This document shows positions 8,313-16,590 of a DNA stretch of 28,103 nt, one piece after another. The stretch lies in NCBI GenBank assembly GCA_012513515.1, contig JAAZCA010000010.1, positions 1 to 28,103 of the forward strand, written 5' to 3'. The position numbers and the translations under genes were made by a program. The first letter of the stretch is position 1, and each line of letters starts with the position of its first letter. Below the pieces are notes generated by a model. It did not search any database and was not told where the DNA came from. It worked only from the letters and a program-made list of their open reading frames with translations. The stretch comes from Myxococcales bacterium (lineage in GTDB: Bacteria > UBA10199 > 2-02-FULL-44-16 > JAAZCA01).

Positions 8313-9890
8313 TCAGTGCCTAAAATGCCTAACCCCTGTAAAGAGCATCGCCATGTCATGTTCGTCCGCGGCAGCGATAACTTCCTCGTCGCGTATCGAA
8401 CCGCCGGGCTGCACTATCGCACGCGCTCCCGCGGCAGCGGCAGTATCCACTCCGTCCCTGAATGGGAAAAATGCGTCGGAAGCGATAACCGAACCTGCAA
8501 GCGGACTCATCGCCTTCATCACGGCAATCTTTGACGAATCTACGCGACTCATCTGTCCGGCGCCTATGCCTATCGTTCTATCTTTCCCTGCAAAGACTAT
8601 CGCGTTGGATTTTACGTGCTTGCAAATTCTCCAGGCGAACTCAAGGGCGGCCACTTCATCGGCGGTCGGAGGCCGTTTGGTCACCACCTTAGCGGCTGAC
8701 ACTATCTCATCCGAAACATCCCTCTCCTGGACCAGCATCCCTCCGCGAACATCGCGCAAATGCCACCCTTTCGGTTCTGGAGAGCTTTCCGCAAGTGACG
8801 GAAGGGCCAGCAAACAAAGCTTTTTCTTCTTTGAAAGAATTACTTTGGAGCTCTCATCGAACGAAGGAGCCACGACGACCTCAAAAAAACTTTCAGCGAT
8901 AATCTTCGCCGCGGTTTCATCGACAGACTTGGTCAGACCTATTATTCCACCGAATGAAGAAGTGGGATCGCAGGCGATAGCTTTAGCCAGGGCATCGGAG
9001 ACGGAACTCTCTGAAATCGCAGCACCGCATGGATTGGCGTGTTTGACAACCACCGCCGCAAATGGCGCATACCTAAATTCCAGAAGCATCCCCAGAACCG
9101 CATCGGCATCCATTATATTATTGTATGAAAGCTCCTTCCCCTGAAGCTGCTTTGCATCTGCGATAGAGAAAGGGTGGACCAGCCCGCGCCTTTTGTAAAA
9201 AGCCGCGTTCTGATGCGGATTCTCGCCGTATCGCAGGCCGGAGACCAGATCATAGGTCATGCCTATACTGGTTGGAATCTCCGTGCGCTGTTTGGCATCG
9301 TTCCAAGCGGTGAGGTAGTTTATGATCGCAGAGTCGTATGACGCCGTCGTTGTGAATGCCTTTTTTGCGAGCGCAAAGAGTCTCTCCCGGGAAAGTTCGC
9401 CGTCGCCGGAATCCATCTCCGAAACTATTGCTGCGTAATCCGCGGGGTCGGTGACGACAGCCACATCCTGATGATTTTTGGCTGCCGCCCTTATCATGGT
9501 GGGACCACCTATATCTATATTCTCTATCGCCTCTTCGAACTTGCATCCCGGTTTGGCGATGGTCGCCTCGAAAGGATAGAGGTTTACCACCATCATATCG
9601 ATGTATCCGATGCCGTTGGCCTCAAGCTCCATGGAATGTTTGTTGTTTTCCCTTATAGCGAGAACTCCTCCATGAATCTTCGGATGAAGAGTTTTCAGCC
9701 TGCCGTCCAGAATCTCGGGGGATCCTGTGTAATCGGAAACTTCTTTGACAGGTATCCCTTCCTTGCTGAGTACGGAGTAGGTGCCGCCCGTCGAGAGGAT
9801 CTCGACGCCCATCTTCGATAGAGATCTGGCAAATTCAACTATGCCAGTTTTGTCATACACGCTCATCAACGCTCTTTTTATCTTGGCCAC
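8313..9890 (-). CDS. purH: Bifunctional AICAR transformylase/IMP cyclohydrolase
   Basis: This 525-residue PurH catalyses the last two steps of IMP synthesis. The N-terminal cyclohydrolase domain (about 1-145) shows LMSVYDKTGIVEFA, ILSTGGT, DGRLKTLHPKIHGG and NLYPFE. The transformylase domain shows LRYGENPHQNAAFY, the catalytic Lys-His in VVVKHANPCGAA, SSFGGIIGL and the canonical ending MLFTGVRHFRH. It is full length. The start is GTG at 9888-9890, chosen because a GGGAG RBS lies about 7 nt upstream and the protein then begins exactly where the family does. It lies 34 bp after mlaD and 27 bp before the MopE-like gene. Confidence 0.97.
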   Translation of the reverse strand: MAKIKRALMSVYDKTGIVEFARSLSKMGVEILSTGGTYSVLSKEGIPVKEVSDYTGSPEILDGRLKTLHPKIHGGVLAIRENNKHSMELEANGIGYIDMMVVNLYPFEATIAKPGCKFEEAIENIDIGGPTMIRAAAKNHQDVAVVTDPADYAAIVSEMDSGDGELSRERLFALAKKAFTTTASYDSAIINYLTAWNDAKQRTEIPTSIGMTYDLVSGLRYGENPHQNAAFYKRRGLVHPFSIADAKQLQGKELSYNNIMDADAVLGMLLEFRYAPFAAVVVKHANPCGAAISESSVSDALAKAIACDPTSSFGGIIGLTKSVDETAAKIIAESFFEVVVAPSFDESSKVILSKKKKLCLLALPSLAESSPEPKGWHLRDVRGGMLVQERDVSDEIVSAAKVVTKRPPTADEVAALEFAWRICKHVKSNAIVFAGKDRTIGIGAGQMSRVDSSKIAVMKAMSPLAGSVIASDAFFPFRDGVDTAAAAGARAIVQPGGSIRDEEVIAAADEHDMAMLFTGVRHFRH

Positions 9891-9924
9891 CTGAATCTCC
9901 CTTGAATTTTTCTTGTAGTCGAGA

Positions 9925-11295
9925 TCACTTCACAAGGCTGCTGGCACCGAGATACTTCTTGAAATCGTCATCCACGAATTTGAAACCAGCGCCGAGAAAC
10001 CATTCGGGTCTCGGCCCGTTCGTTCTTATGATATCATCTGCACCGCCTGAAACATATATGTTGGGCGTAATATTCAGATCTGCGCTGGCTTTTAGATGAG
10101 GTTTCTCGCCAAATTGTGTTGAAAAATCGTACGCGGAAAATGAAAGCTGAATCGGCCCCTGAAAATAATCTATGCCGAAGCCTCCGCTGGATTCGATAAG
10201 CCCTCCCCTGATCCTGAAGTCATAGAAGCTCTTGGCGAGCTGCGCGGAAAACCTGATTTTATCGCGGTCGATCGTCGCATTATGTGTGGTTACGGTAGTC
10301 GACCTCCCGCCGGTGCTTATAGTGGTCGTCGTTTCAGAGTATCTCGGACGCGGGTCCGGATCGGCGACTAAGCCGAGAAGCAGCGCCTTGTCAGGCGAAG
10401 GCCTGAGTGCGAGATCGACGTAGCTCTTAAAGTCCCTGCTCTGAGTGAGATATTCCGCCTTGTAACCGATCTCCATCTCGAGCGATCTGAATCCTCCAAG
10501 CGTTTCATTCAGGTTGTCGACAGCCTTGTTGAGCTTGTTGACCGTTTCATCATCGTTCACGAGTTTTCCGATCGTCCCCTCACCTGCGTCTATCTTTCGA
10601 GTGATGGAGGCGATATTTTCCATCGACTCCTCAACATCTACCCTTCCCTTTGCGACTATTTCACGAAGCTGGTCGGTCATCTCCGCAAGATTCATCGCAA
10701 CCCTATCGATATTCTGCTGATTCTGAATCGTTATGTCGCGAATCGACCTGGTGAACTCCTCCAGATTGGAGACTATCCTGTTGATAGGATAGTCCTGATT
10801 GTCACCGATCATCGTCTTGAGCGAGGAGGTCATCTGTTTGACATCTGTCGCGATGGAAGAGAACTGGCCGACCAATGAGTTTATATCCCCGGTCCGCCCG
10901 GTAAATTCTATTTGGGAATCCTTGGAAAGAAGGGGCGCCCCCTGCGAGCCAGGAATTATTTCAACGTATGTGTCGCCTAGAAAGCCCCTGGTCCTGAGAA
11001 CTGCCTGCGAATCGGCCGGGAGCCTGACCGCCTTGTCCATCAGGAGCAGCACCTTTGCTCGCCTGGAATCTAGAAGCTCGACGTTGCGCACCACACCGAC
11101 CTTCACCCCGGCCAGCTCAACCGGAGCCTTCACTTTGAGGCCGGTCGCATTGTCGAACACAGCGGTGAGATCGTAGCCACCGTAACCGCTGACAGAGGTT
11201 TTCTCGCTTACGCGGATAGTAGCCCATGCGAGCACGAGGATGACCGCGACAGCGAATATTCCAACCTTAACTTCCAACGAGAGATTCCTCACCAT
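9925..11295 (-). CDS. mlaD: MlaD/MCE-domain lipid transport protein with long C-terminal extension
   Basis: This 456-residue protein has an N-terminal membrane anchor (about 11-29, VGIFAVAVILVLAWATI). An MCE domain follows (about 38-118) with LTAVFDNATGLKVKAPVELAGV and the typical RGFLGDTYVEI ending. Residues about 140-280 form a long heptad-like helical segment (SLEEFTRSI, NLAEMTDQL, NIASITRKI). The last 170 residues look like amphipathic beta strands (FSAQLAKSFYDFRIRGG, ending EWFLGAGFKFVDDD), suggesting an outer-membrane-barrel-like extension. MCE proteins form hexamers that pass phospholipid between membranes together with MlaE and MlaF. E. coli MlaD is only about 180 residues, so this is a long form. 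It is 5 bp after mlaF. MlaB and MlaC are not in the window. Confidence 0.88.
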   Translation of the reverse strand: MVRNLSLEVKVGIFAVAVILVLAWATIRVSEKTSVSGYGGYDLTAVFDNATGLKVKAPVELAGVKVGVVRNVELLDSRRAKVLLLMDKAVRLPADSQAVLRTRGFLGDTYVEIIPGSQGAPLLSKDSQIEFTGRTGDINSLVGQFSSIATDVKQMTSSLKTMIGDNQDYPINRIVSNLEEFTRSIRDITIQNQQNIDRVAMNLAEMTDQLREIVAKGRVDVEESMENIASITRKIDAGEGTIGKLVNDDETVNKLNKAVDNLNETLGGFRSLEMEIGYKAEYLTQSRDFKSYVDLALRPSPDKALLLGLVADPDPRPRYSETTTTISTGGRSTTVTTHNATIDRDKIRFSAQLAKSFYDFRIRGGLIESSGGFGIDYFQGPIQLSFSAYDFSTQFGEKPHLKASADLNITPNIYVSGGADDIIRTNGPRPEWFLGAGFKFVDDDFKKYLGASSLVK

Positions 11296-11300
11296 TCCCC

Positions 11301-12041
11301 CTAGCCTGCACGCCTAGTTCCTACACTGAGAAATTCCACAACCGCCGGGTTCTTGGAACGCCTCATCTCATCGGGCGTTCCCGATTCGATTATCCTTCCA
11401 TCGTGTATCATCGCTATCTGATCGGCTATGCGAAATGCCGAATCAATATCATGACTTATAACGACCGAAGTCACGCGAAGTTCTTGTTGCATGGAGAAAA
11501 TCAGGTTGTCAATAGCAAGCGTCATAATCGGATCCAGCCCCGTCGTAGGCTCGTCGTACAGAATTATCGATGGTTCCAGAGCTATAGCCCTGGCAAGACC
11601 CACCCTTTTCCTCATCCCGCCTGAAAGCTCGGACGGCATCTTGTGCTCTATCCCTGGCAAACCGACCAAGCGAAGTTTATCTTTAACGATAGAATCGACA
11701 TCGGGAAGTCTTCCTCCCCTGTACCTCTCTACTATGGGAAAGGCGATATTGTCGTAGACGCTCATGGAATCAAAGAGCGCAGCGTTCTGAAAAAGCATTC
11801 CGAACCTTCGCCTGAATTCGTTCAGTTTATCGCTGCTGAGAGATCCGAGATCGCATCCATCAACCGTCACCGTTCCGCGATCAGGCCTAAGAAGCCCTAT
11901 TATGTGGCGAAGCAAGACCGTTTTGCCTGAACCGGAAGAGCCGATGATCACGGTAACCTTCCCCTCAGGGATGGATAGCGACAGCCCTTTAAGGACCTGC
12001 TGTGATCCGAAGGATTTGTATATTTCCTTTATCTCAATCAT
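11301..12041 (-). CDS. mlaF: ABC transporter ATPase of the Mla phospholipid system
   Basis: This 246-residue ATPase has Walker A GSSGSGKT (34-41), the ABC signature LSGGMRKRVGLARAIALEP (about 139-157), Walker B with ILYDEPTTGLDP (about 160-171) and the switch His in VVISHD. The GGMRKRV variant of the signature is characteristic of MlaF/Ttg2A importers. It would energise lipid movement through the MlaE permease. It lies 19 bp after mlaE and 5 bp before mlaD, the usual E-F-D gene order. Gene order and sequence agree, so the subfamily call is firm. Confidence 0.93.
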   Translation of the reverse strand: MIEIKEIYKSFGSQQVLKGLSLSIPEGKVTVIIGSSGSGKTVLLRHIIGLLRPDRGTVTVDGCDLGSLSSDKLNEFRRRFGMLFQNAALFDSMSVYDNIAFPIVERYRGGRLPDVDSIVKDKLRLVGLPGIEHKMPSELSGGMRKRVGLARAIALEPSIILYDEPTTGLDPIMTLAIDNLIFSMQQELRVTSVVISHDIDSAFRIADQIAMIHDGRIIESGTPDEMRRSKNPAVVEFLSVGTRRAG

Positions 12042-12060
12042 ATTCTCGCTTCGCTCCAGG

Positions 12061-12879
12061 CTATTTCGAAATATATTCTATTATCCACGTAGTCAGGAAA
12101 TAATCTGTCACAAGGACGGTAACGGCCGAAAAGACGACCGCACGAGTGGTCGCTCGCCCAACGCCTTTAGCGCCACCCCTCGTATTAAACCCCATATAAC
12201 AGCTGATGGCGGCGATCAAAAACCCGAATATCGCCGCTTTTATGAGCCCCCCGTATATGTCGTCGGCATCGACGTAATAATACATCCTTCCAAAAAAAGG
12301 CCCCGCGTCTATCCCGAGCAGATATATACTCACGATGTAAGAGCCTACCACGCCTATGTAATTGTAGACCATCGTCAACATGGGAACCATGACCGAACAC
12401 GCTATTATCCTGGGAACGACCAGGTACTGAAGCGGGCTGACAGCCATCGTCTCGAGGGCATCGATTTGCTCGGTGACGCGCATCGTTCCGAGCTCAGCCG
12501 CCATGGACGAACAGGCTCGAGCAGTTATCATTATGGCTGTAAAGACAGGAGCTATCTCCCTTGCGAGCGACATCGCAACCGTCGCACCCACCATGCTCTC
12601 CATGTTGAAAAGAGCATACACTTTGCCGGTCTGAAGGGCAAAAACCGCCCCCGTAAAAAATGAGGTGAGAGCTATGATCCAAATGGATTTGACGCCGACG
12701 AACTCCATTTGTTTCAAAACCTGATCGGCTCTAAATGGCTTCCGAACAGACCACTGAAGGGAGTCCCACACAAAACGGCACCAGTCGCCAAGGCCTGCGC
12801 ACATTGAAATGAGGCAAGAGCCTGTCCTCTCCAGAAAGGAAAAAGAAAAATCCAGCATATGAGCTATAATTCTTTGCAT
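12061..12879 (-). CDS. mlaE: MlaE-family ABC permease
   Basis: This 272-residue inner-membrane permease of the Mla/Ttg2B family has about five hydrophobic segments and the conserved cytoplasmic coupling stretch ELGTMRVTEQIDALETMAV (about 143-161), which contacts the ATPase. It also shows TARACSSMAAELG and FGFLIAAISCYMGFNTRGGAKGVG. Family length is about 260. The chosen ATG at 12877-12879 has GGTGAG 5 nt upstream and overlaps the end of alr by 16 bp, pointing to translational coupling. A second in-frame ATG seven codons on has a poorer RBS. With mlaF and mlaD it forms the core transporter. Confidence 0.92.
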   Translation of the reverse strand: MQRIIAHMLDFSFSFLERTGSCLISMCAGLGDWCRFVWDSLQWSVRKPFRADQVLKQMEFVGVKSIWIIALTSFFTGAVFALQTGKVYALFNMESMVGATVAMSLAREIAPVFTAIMITARACSSMAAELGTMRVTEQIDALETMAVSPLQYLVVPRIIACSVMVPMLTMVYNYIGVVGSYIVSIYLLGIDAGPFFGRMYYYVDADDIYGGLIKAAIFGFLIAAISCYMGFNTRGGAKGVGRATTRAVVFSAVTVLVTDYFLTTWIIEYISK

Positions 12880-14039
12880 GGATTCTCACCTGAATAAACG
12901 CGCGGCATACGCTTGGATATTCCACAAAGGATCTCGTACGGAATAGTTTCGGCCCACCTGGCCAAATCATTCATCGATATGCAGTCGCTGCCTTGACTGC
13001 CCATCAAAACCACCTCGTCATGAATTTCAACCCCTTCGATATCCGTAACATCGACTATTGTCATATCCATGGTAACCCTCCCGACCACCGGCGCACGAAC
13101 CCCGCGAATGAGCACGCTCGCCTTTCCGGTGAGCGCCCACGGATAGCCATCGGCATAACCTATGGGCACTATCGCCAGGCGGGTTTTCCTCTGAGTGACG
13201 AATATTCCGGAATAACTGACGCGCGCCCCTTCAGGAACATGCTTGAGGAGCACTACTCGACTCGCAAGCCCCATCACGGGAAGCAGCCGATCGCTGGAGA
13301 AACTGGCATCATCCATGCCTCCAAAAAGGGTAAGGCCGGGACGCACCCACACCTCGTCGGCACCGGGAATCTCCACCCCCCTTGAATTCGTTATTCCCTG
13401 GCTGTTGGCCATGTGCCATATTTTAACCCTGCCAACGCTCGCCTCTATTCGCTGCTTGCATTGAAGGAATATATCAAACTGCTCGCGCGACAATGGGCCA
13501 TCGTCGGCATCCATGAAATGGGTCATGACACCCTCAAGATAGAGGTTCTGCGAAGAGGCCAGCCTTGAAAGGACGGAATCAAGCGACTCCGGCCGGACCC
13601 CTAGCCTGCTCATTCCGGTATCGATCTTTAGATGAACGGGGATTTTTTTCCCGAATTCCTTGGCGTTATCTTCGAGCGGAGCTATAACCCCGTGCGAGTG
13701 TATGACCGGAGTAAGATCGCACTCGACCATCACCTTCGAAGCTGGCGCCCCAGCTCCTAAAAGTCCGCCCATCACCAAAATTTGTTTTTTAATTCCGTTT
13801 TTTCGAAGCTCGAGCCCCTCTTCCACCGTCGCCACACCAAAGGCCCTGGCCCCGTCATTTTCTAGCACCTTAGCCACAGGCAAGGCACCGTGACCATACG
13901 CATCGGCCTTGATCATCACCATTATTTCGGTTCCGGACGGAAGCGATCGTCGGAGCAGTCCAAAATTGTACCTGAGGGCATCAAGATCCACAGTTGCCCA
14001 TGTAGGTCTGAACGTGGGAATTTCATTTCTCTGAATCAT
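12864..14039 (-). CDS. alr: Alanine racemase
   Basis: This 391-residue PLP enzyme interconverts L- and D-alanine to supply D-Ala for peptidoglycan. The PLP lysine is K44 in MVMIKADAYGHGA, and the second catalytic base is Y276 in ARVSYSGIFVT. KIDTGMSRLGVRP, GYADGYPWALTG and GRVTMDMTIVDVT are all family signatures. Length is normal (350-390), with a short N-terminal extension before the usual PTWATVDLDAL opening. It is the first gene of the minus-strand train, with a good promoter about 40-65 bp upstream, and its end overlaps mlaE by 16 bp. Confidence 0.96.
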   Translation of the reverse strand: MIQRNEIPTFRPTWATVDLDALRYNFGLLRRSLPSGTEIMVMIKADAYGHGALPVAKVLENDGARAFGVATVEEGLELRKNGIKKQILVMGGLLGAGAPASKVMVECDLTPVIHSHGVIAPLEDNAKEFGKKIPVHLKIDTGMSRLGVRPESLDSVLSRLASSQNLYLEGVMTHFMDADDGPLSREQFDIFLQCKQRIEASVGRVKIWHMANSQGITNSRGVEIPGADEVWVRPGLTLFGGMDDASFSSDRLLPVMGLASRVVLLKHVPEGARVSYSGIFVTQRKTRLAIVPIGYADGYPWALTGKASVLIRGVRAPVVGRVTMDMTIVDVTDIEGVEIHDEVVLMGSQGSDCISMNDLARWAETIPYEILCGISKRMPRVYSGENPCKEL

Positions 14040-14078
14040 CGCGGCTGATGTTTTCCTTGAAAATTTAAGGGTTTGTCG

Positions 14079-14107
14079 CTTCTAACAACGTCATTTTGCC
14101 TTGTCAA
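14079..14107 (-). promoter_or_regulatory. Sigma70-like promoter for the alr-mla-pur gene train
   Basis: On the minus strand, a perfect -35 hexamer TTGACA (complement of 14102-14107) is followed after exactly 17 bp by TAGAAG (complement of 14079-14084), matching four of six -10 consensus bases. Transcription would begin near 14072, giving a leader of about 33 nt before the alr ATG at 14039. No other convincing promoter was seen in the gaps down to 1532. Confidence 0.6.
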
Positions 14108-14221
14108 AAATAATCATTGCCCAAGGTGGAAAAATTTATCATGAACTCCGGGCATGAAGGAGACTTCAGACGGAACTTTCATATTGCATTCAGGGGATCC
14201 TAATCGTAGAAAGCGGAAACT

Positions 14222-15004
14222 ATGAATCATTCCATTTCATGCACTTACATCGGACATGCTACAAATATCATTAGGTTTGGGGAGAGTTCTATAATAACCG
14301 ACCCTCATTTCAGAAATCGAATCTTCACGCAGAGGAGACTGATCCCTCTCCCAGTCGAACCATGGAGGTTACCCGACTTCGACTTGGTGCTTTTGAGTCA
14401 CGTCCACTGCGGCCACTTCGACGTCTCGAGCTACAAGTACATATCCTGCAAGACGCCGATCATAGTCCCCGACGGAACGGAACGAGCGGTGGGACAGTTC
14501 ATCCCAAATCCGGTAATCGAGCTGTCGCATTTCTCGTCGCACGAGCTTCACAATGGAATCACGGTAACAGCGCTTCCGGTTAGAGCCCCGTTTTTCAAAT
14601 TCTTCCCGATCAGGTATAGGGGAGCGAGCGCCTATCTGATAAGAAGCACCGATGGCGACCGGGCGGTATATTTCTGCGGCGATTCAGCCTACGGCGACCA
14701 TTTCAAGGAGGCCTCCGACATCTGTAGGATAGACGCGGCCCTCCTTCCGATCGGGGCTTATGAGCCGAAGTGGATGATGAAGAATCTTCACATGACGCCG
14801 GAAGAGGCGGTCGCGGCATCCGAAGACCTGCGAACCGGCGATATGATACCTATCTGCCATGGAACCTTCAGGCTTTCGATGGAAAAACCTGAGGCGCCAA
14901 AGGAAAGGCTTTCATCCATAGTCGCATCGAACCCAGATTTACAAAATAGGGTTCATATACTTGCACCTGGGGAAAGTTTCGATCTTAAATCCAAAAAACT
15001 CTGA
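14222..15004 (+). CDS. Metallo-beta-lactamase-fold hydrolase, UlaG/NAPE-PLD type
   Basis: This 260-residue protein has the beta-lactamase-like metal hydrolase layout of the UlaG/NAPE-PLD branch: TYIGHATNIIRF, SSIITDPHF, the metal motif, VYFCGDSAYGDHF (about 148), ALLPIGAYEPKWMM (about 170) and the ICHGTFRLSMEKP ending (about 213). The metal motif is SHVHCGHFD (59-67). The Asp of the usual H-x-H-x-D-H is Gly at residue 64, read clearly from a GGC codon. This would weaken the second metal site. In the NAPE-PLD branch, related proteins act on phospholipids; the substrate here is unknown. It begins the plus-strand block and lies 26 bp upstream of ctfA. Confidence 0.82.
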   Translation: MNHSISCTYIGHATNIIRFGESSIITDPHFRNRIFTQRRLIPLPVEPWRLPDFDLVLLSHVHCGHFDVSSYKYISCKTPIIVPDGTERAVGQFIPNPVIELSHFSSHELHNGITVTALPVRAPFFKFFPIRYRGASAYLIRSTDGDRAVYFCGDSAYGDHFKEASDICRIDAALLPIGAYEPKWMMKNLHMTPEEAVAASEDLRTGDMIPICHGTFRLSMEKPEAPKERLSSIVASNPDLQNRVHILAPGESFDLKSKKL

Positions 15005-15030
15005 AACAATTGCAACCGCGGAGCGGGAAA

Positions 15031-15726
15031 ATGTCCAAAATAATCACGGCAAAAGAAGCTGCGGCGATGGTCAATGAAGGGGACAAGATACTTTTTGGCA
15101 CCTTCCTGTGCGCCGGAGCGGCGCAGGATCTCATCGACGCATTGGTGGAAACTGGCACAAAAAATTTACAGATCGTCGCCATATCCACAGACTGGGACGA
15201 AAAAGGCATCGGCAAACTCTTCAACAGCGGCCAGGTAAAGCGCGCACAGATTTCCTGGAATGGCGGTAACAAGGCGGCGCAATCGCAATACGCCTCAAAA
15301 GAACTCGGCATAGAATTCAACCCTCAGGGCTCACTGCTAGAACGCGTCCGGGCCGGCGGCGCCGGTCTAGGCGGCTTTCTCACTCCAACCGGAATTGGTA
15401 CGGTAATAGAAGAACAGAGGGAAACTCTCGAAGTCGATGGGAAAAAATTCATCCTTGAAAAACCTATCCGCGGAAATTTTGCGTTCGTGAAGGCGGCAAA
15501 GGCGGACAAACTCGGCAACCTCACCTACAGCAAGACATCTAGAAACGCGAATCCGGTCATGGCAACGGCAGCCGATGTCGTCATAGCGGAGGTAGATGAT
15601 ATCGTGGAAGTCGGCGCAATCGACCCGGAGGATGTCGTTACTCCCGGCCTTTTTGTCGACTACATAGTTAAAAGCAAAAAACGCACGCGCGAGGAACGCA
15701 TCGAGATGATGAAGAGACCTCAATAA
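15031..15726 (+). CDS. CoA-transferase subunit A (acetate/acetoacetate type)
   Basis: This 231-residue alpha subunit of a class I 3-oxoacid/acetate CoA-transferase (AtoD/CtfA/ScoA type) shows ITAKEAAAMVNEGDKILFGTFLCAG, GGFLTPTGIGT, FAFVKAAKADKLGNLTYS and DIVEVGAIDPEDVVTPGLFVDY, all typical. The heterodimer moves CoA between acyl-CoA and a free acid, as in ketone or short-chain fatty acid use. The ATG at 15031 is preferred because GGAGCGG lies just upstream and the protein then begins as the family does. An in-frame TTG at 15010 would add seven atypical residues. Subunit B follows after 18 bp. The natural acyl substrate cannot be told from sequence alone. Confidence 0.92.
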   Translation: MSKIITAKEAAAMVNEGDKILFGTFLCAGAAQDLIDALVETGTKNLQIVAISTDWDEKGIGKLFNSGQVKRAQISWNGGNKAAQSQYASKELGIEFNPQGSLLERVRAGGAGLGGFLTPTGIGTVIEEQRETLEVDGKKFILEKPIRGNFAFVKAAKADKLGNLTYSKTSRNANPVMATAADVVIAEVDDIVEVGAIDPEDVVTPGLFVDYIVKSKKRTREERIEMMKRPQ

Positions 15727-15744
15727 TATTTTCCGGAGAAAAAG

Positions 15745-16416
15745 ATGCTGACAAAAGAACAGGAAATGGCGCTGATCGCCGGAAGGATCGCACAAGAGAT
15801 GAAGGATGGTTACACCGTGAATCTCGGCATCGGCTATCCTACCGCAATACCAAATCATCTTCCAAAAGGCGTGCACGTGATGATCCACAGCGAAAACGGA
15901 ATCATAGGAATGGGGCCGCGCCCAAAAGTCAGCGGGGAAGATCCGGACATGATAAACGCAGGAGGGTCATCCATCACCGCGATGAAAGGTGCAAGCTACG
16001 TCGATTCCGCCACGAGTTTCGCTATCATCAGGGGCGGCCATCTTAGCATGACCGTCCTCGGAGCGCTTCAGGTCGATCAGGAGGGAAGCATCGCCAACTG
16101 GATGATCCCCGGCAAATTCACCCCTGGCATGGGTGGCGCGATGGATCTCGCTGTCGGTGCCAAGCAGGTGGTGGCAGCGCTAAAGCATGTGGATAAGGAT
16201 AGAAAATCCAAGGTCGTGAAAAAATGCGACCTTCCTCTTACGGGATACAAAAGCCTCACTCTCATCGTAACCGATATGGCATTCATGCGCGTGACCGAGA
16301 AGGGGCTCGTTCTCGAAGAGGTCGCCTACTGGACGAATGTGGATGAGGTAGTCAAAAATACCGAGGCAGAGCTCATCCTGCCTGAAAAGATTGGCGTATT
16401 TCATCTTCCGGAATGA
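15745..16416 (+). CDS. CoA-transferase subunit B (acetate/acetoacetate type)
   Basis: This 223-residue beta subunit partners the gene just upstream. The catalytic glutamate that carries the CoA thioester is E50 in HSENGIIGMGP. VNLGIGYPTAIPNHLP, INAGGSSITAMKGASYVDSA, MGGAMDLAVGAKQVV and the FHLPE-like end match AtoA/CtfB/ScoB. A GGAG RBS lies 6 nt before the ATG. Together with subunit A this makes a complete heterodimeric enzyme. No thiolase or 3-hydroxyacyl gene is nearby, so the pathway could be acetoacetate activation, propionate or butyrate handling, or fermentation end-product formation. Confidence 0.93.
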   Translation: MLTKEQEMALIAGRIAQEMKDGYTVNLGIGYPTAIPNHLPKGVHVMIHSENGIIGMGPRPKVSGEDPDMINAGGSSITAMKGASYVDSATSFAIIRGGHLSMTVLGALQVDQEGSIANWMIPGKFTPGMGGAMDLAVGAKQVVAALKHVDKDRKSKVVKKCDLPLTGYKSLTLIVTDMAFMRVTEKGLVLEEVAYWTNVDEVVKNTEAELILPEKIGVFHLPE

Positions 16417-16446
16417 ACAATTCGCACCCGACAGAATATCATCGAG

Positions 16447-16475
16447 TTGACATAATACAATCCCTCTGTTAGCAG
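16447..16475 (+). promoter_or_regulatory. Probable promoter of the thi operon
   Basis: A perfect TTGACA (16447-16452) is followed after 17 bp by TAGCAG (16470-16475), a weak -10. The predicted start, near 16482, falls just before the first stem of the TPP aptamer at 16487, and this position is the main support. The -10 match is only three of six bases. Confidence 0.45.
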
Positions 16476-16486
16476 CAAACCCACTG

Positions 16487-16576
16487 TCGCTAGGGGTGCG
16501 GTAAGCTGAGAATCACGCGCAAAGGCGCGGGATACCCTCGGAACCTGAACCGGGTAATGCCGGCGAAGGGAAGCGA
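16487..16576 (+). ncRNA. TPP riboswitch (THI element)
   Basis: The conserved THI-box blocks appear in order: TAGGGGTGCG (16491-16500), CTGAGA (16506-16511), ACCCTCGGAACCTGA (16534-16548), then CCGGGTAATGCCGGCG and AAGGGAAG. Stem P1 pairs TCGCT (16487-16491) with AGCGA (16572-16576). P2 pairs GGGT with ACCC, and an optional hairpin CGCGC-AAAG-GCGCG sits between CTGAGA and ACCC. The element senses thiamin pyrophosphate and is followed by an intrinsic terminator and thiS, so it should repress the thi operon when TPP is plentiful. Confidence 0.95.
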
Positions 16577-16590
16577 ATGAAGCAAAATCG

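Noticed and set aside
8353-9144. 263-codon plus-strand open frame
   Set aside because: It lies wholly antisense within purH, which is unmistakable and full length; composition-driven shadow.
14184-14212. TTGCAT-17-TAGAAA as promoter of the metallo-beta-lactamase-fold gene
   Set aside because: The predicted transcription start would fall only about 3 nt before the ATG, leaving no leader or RBS.
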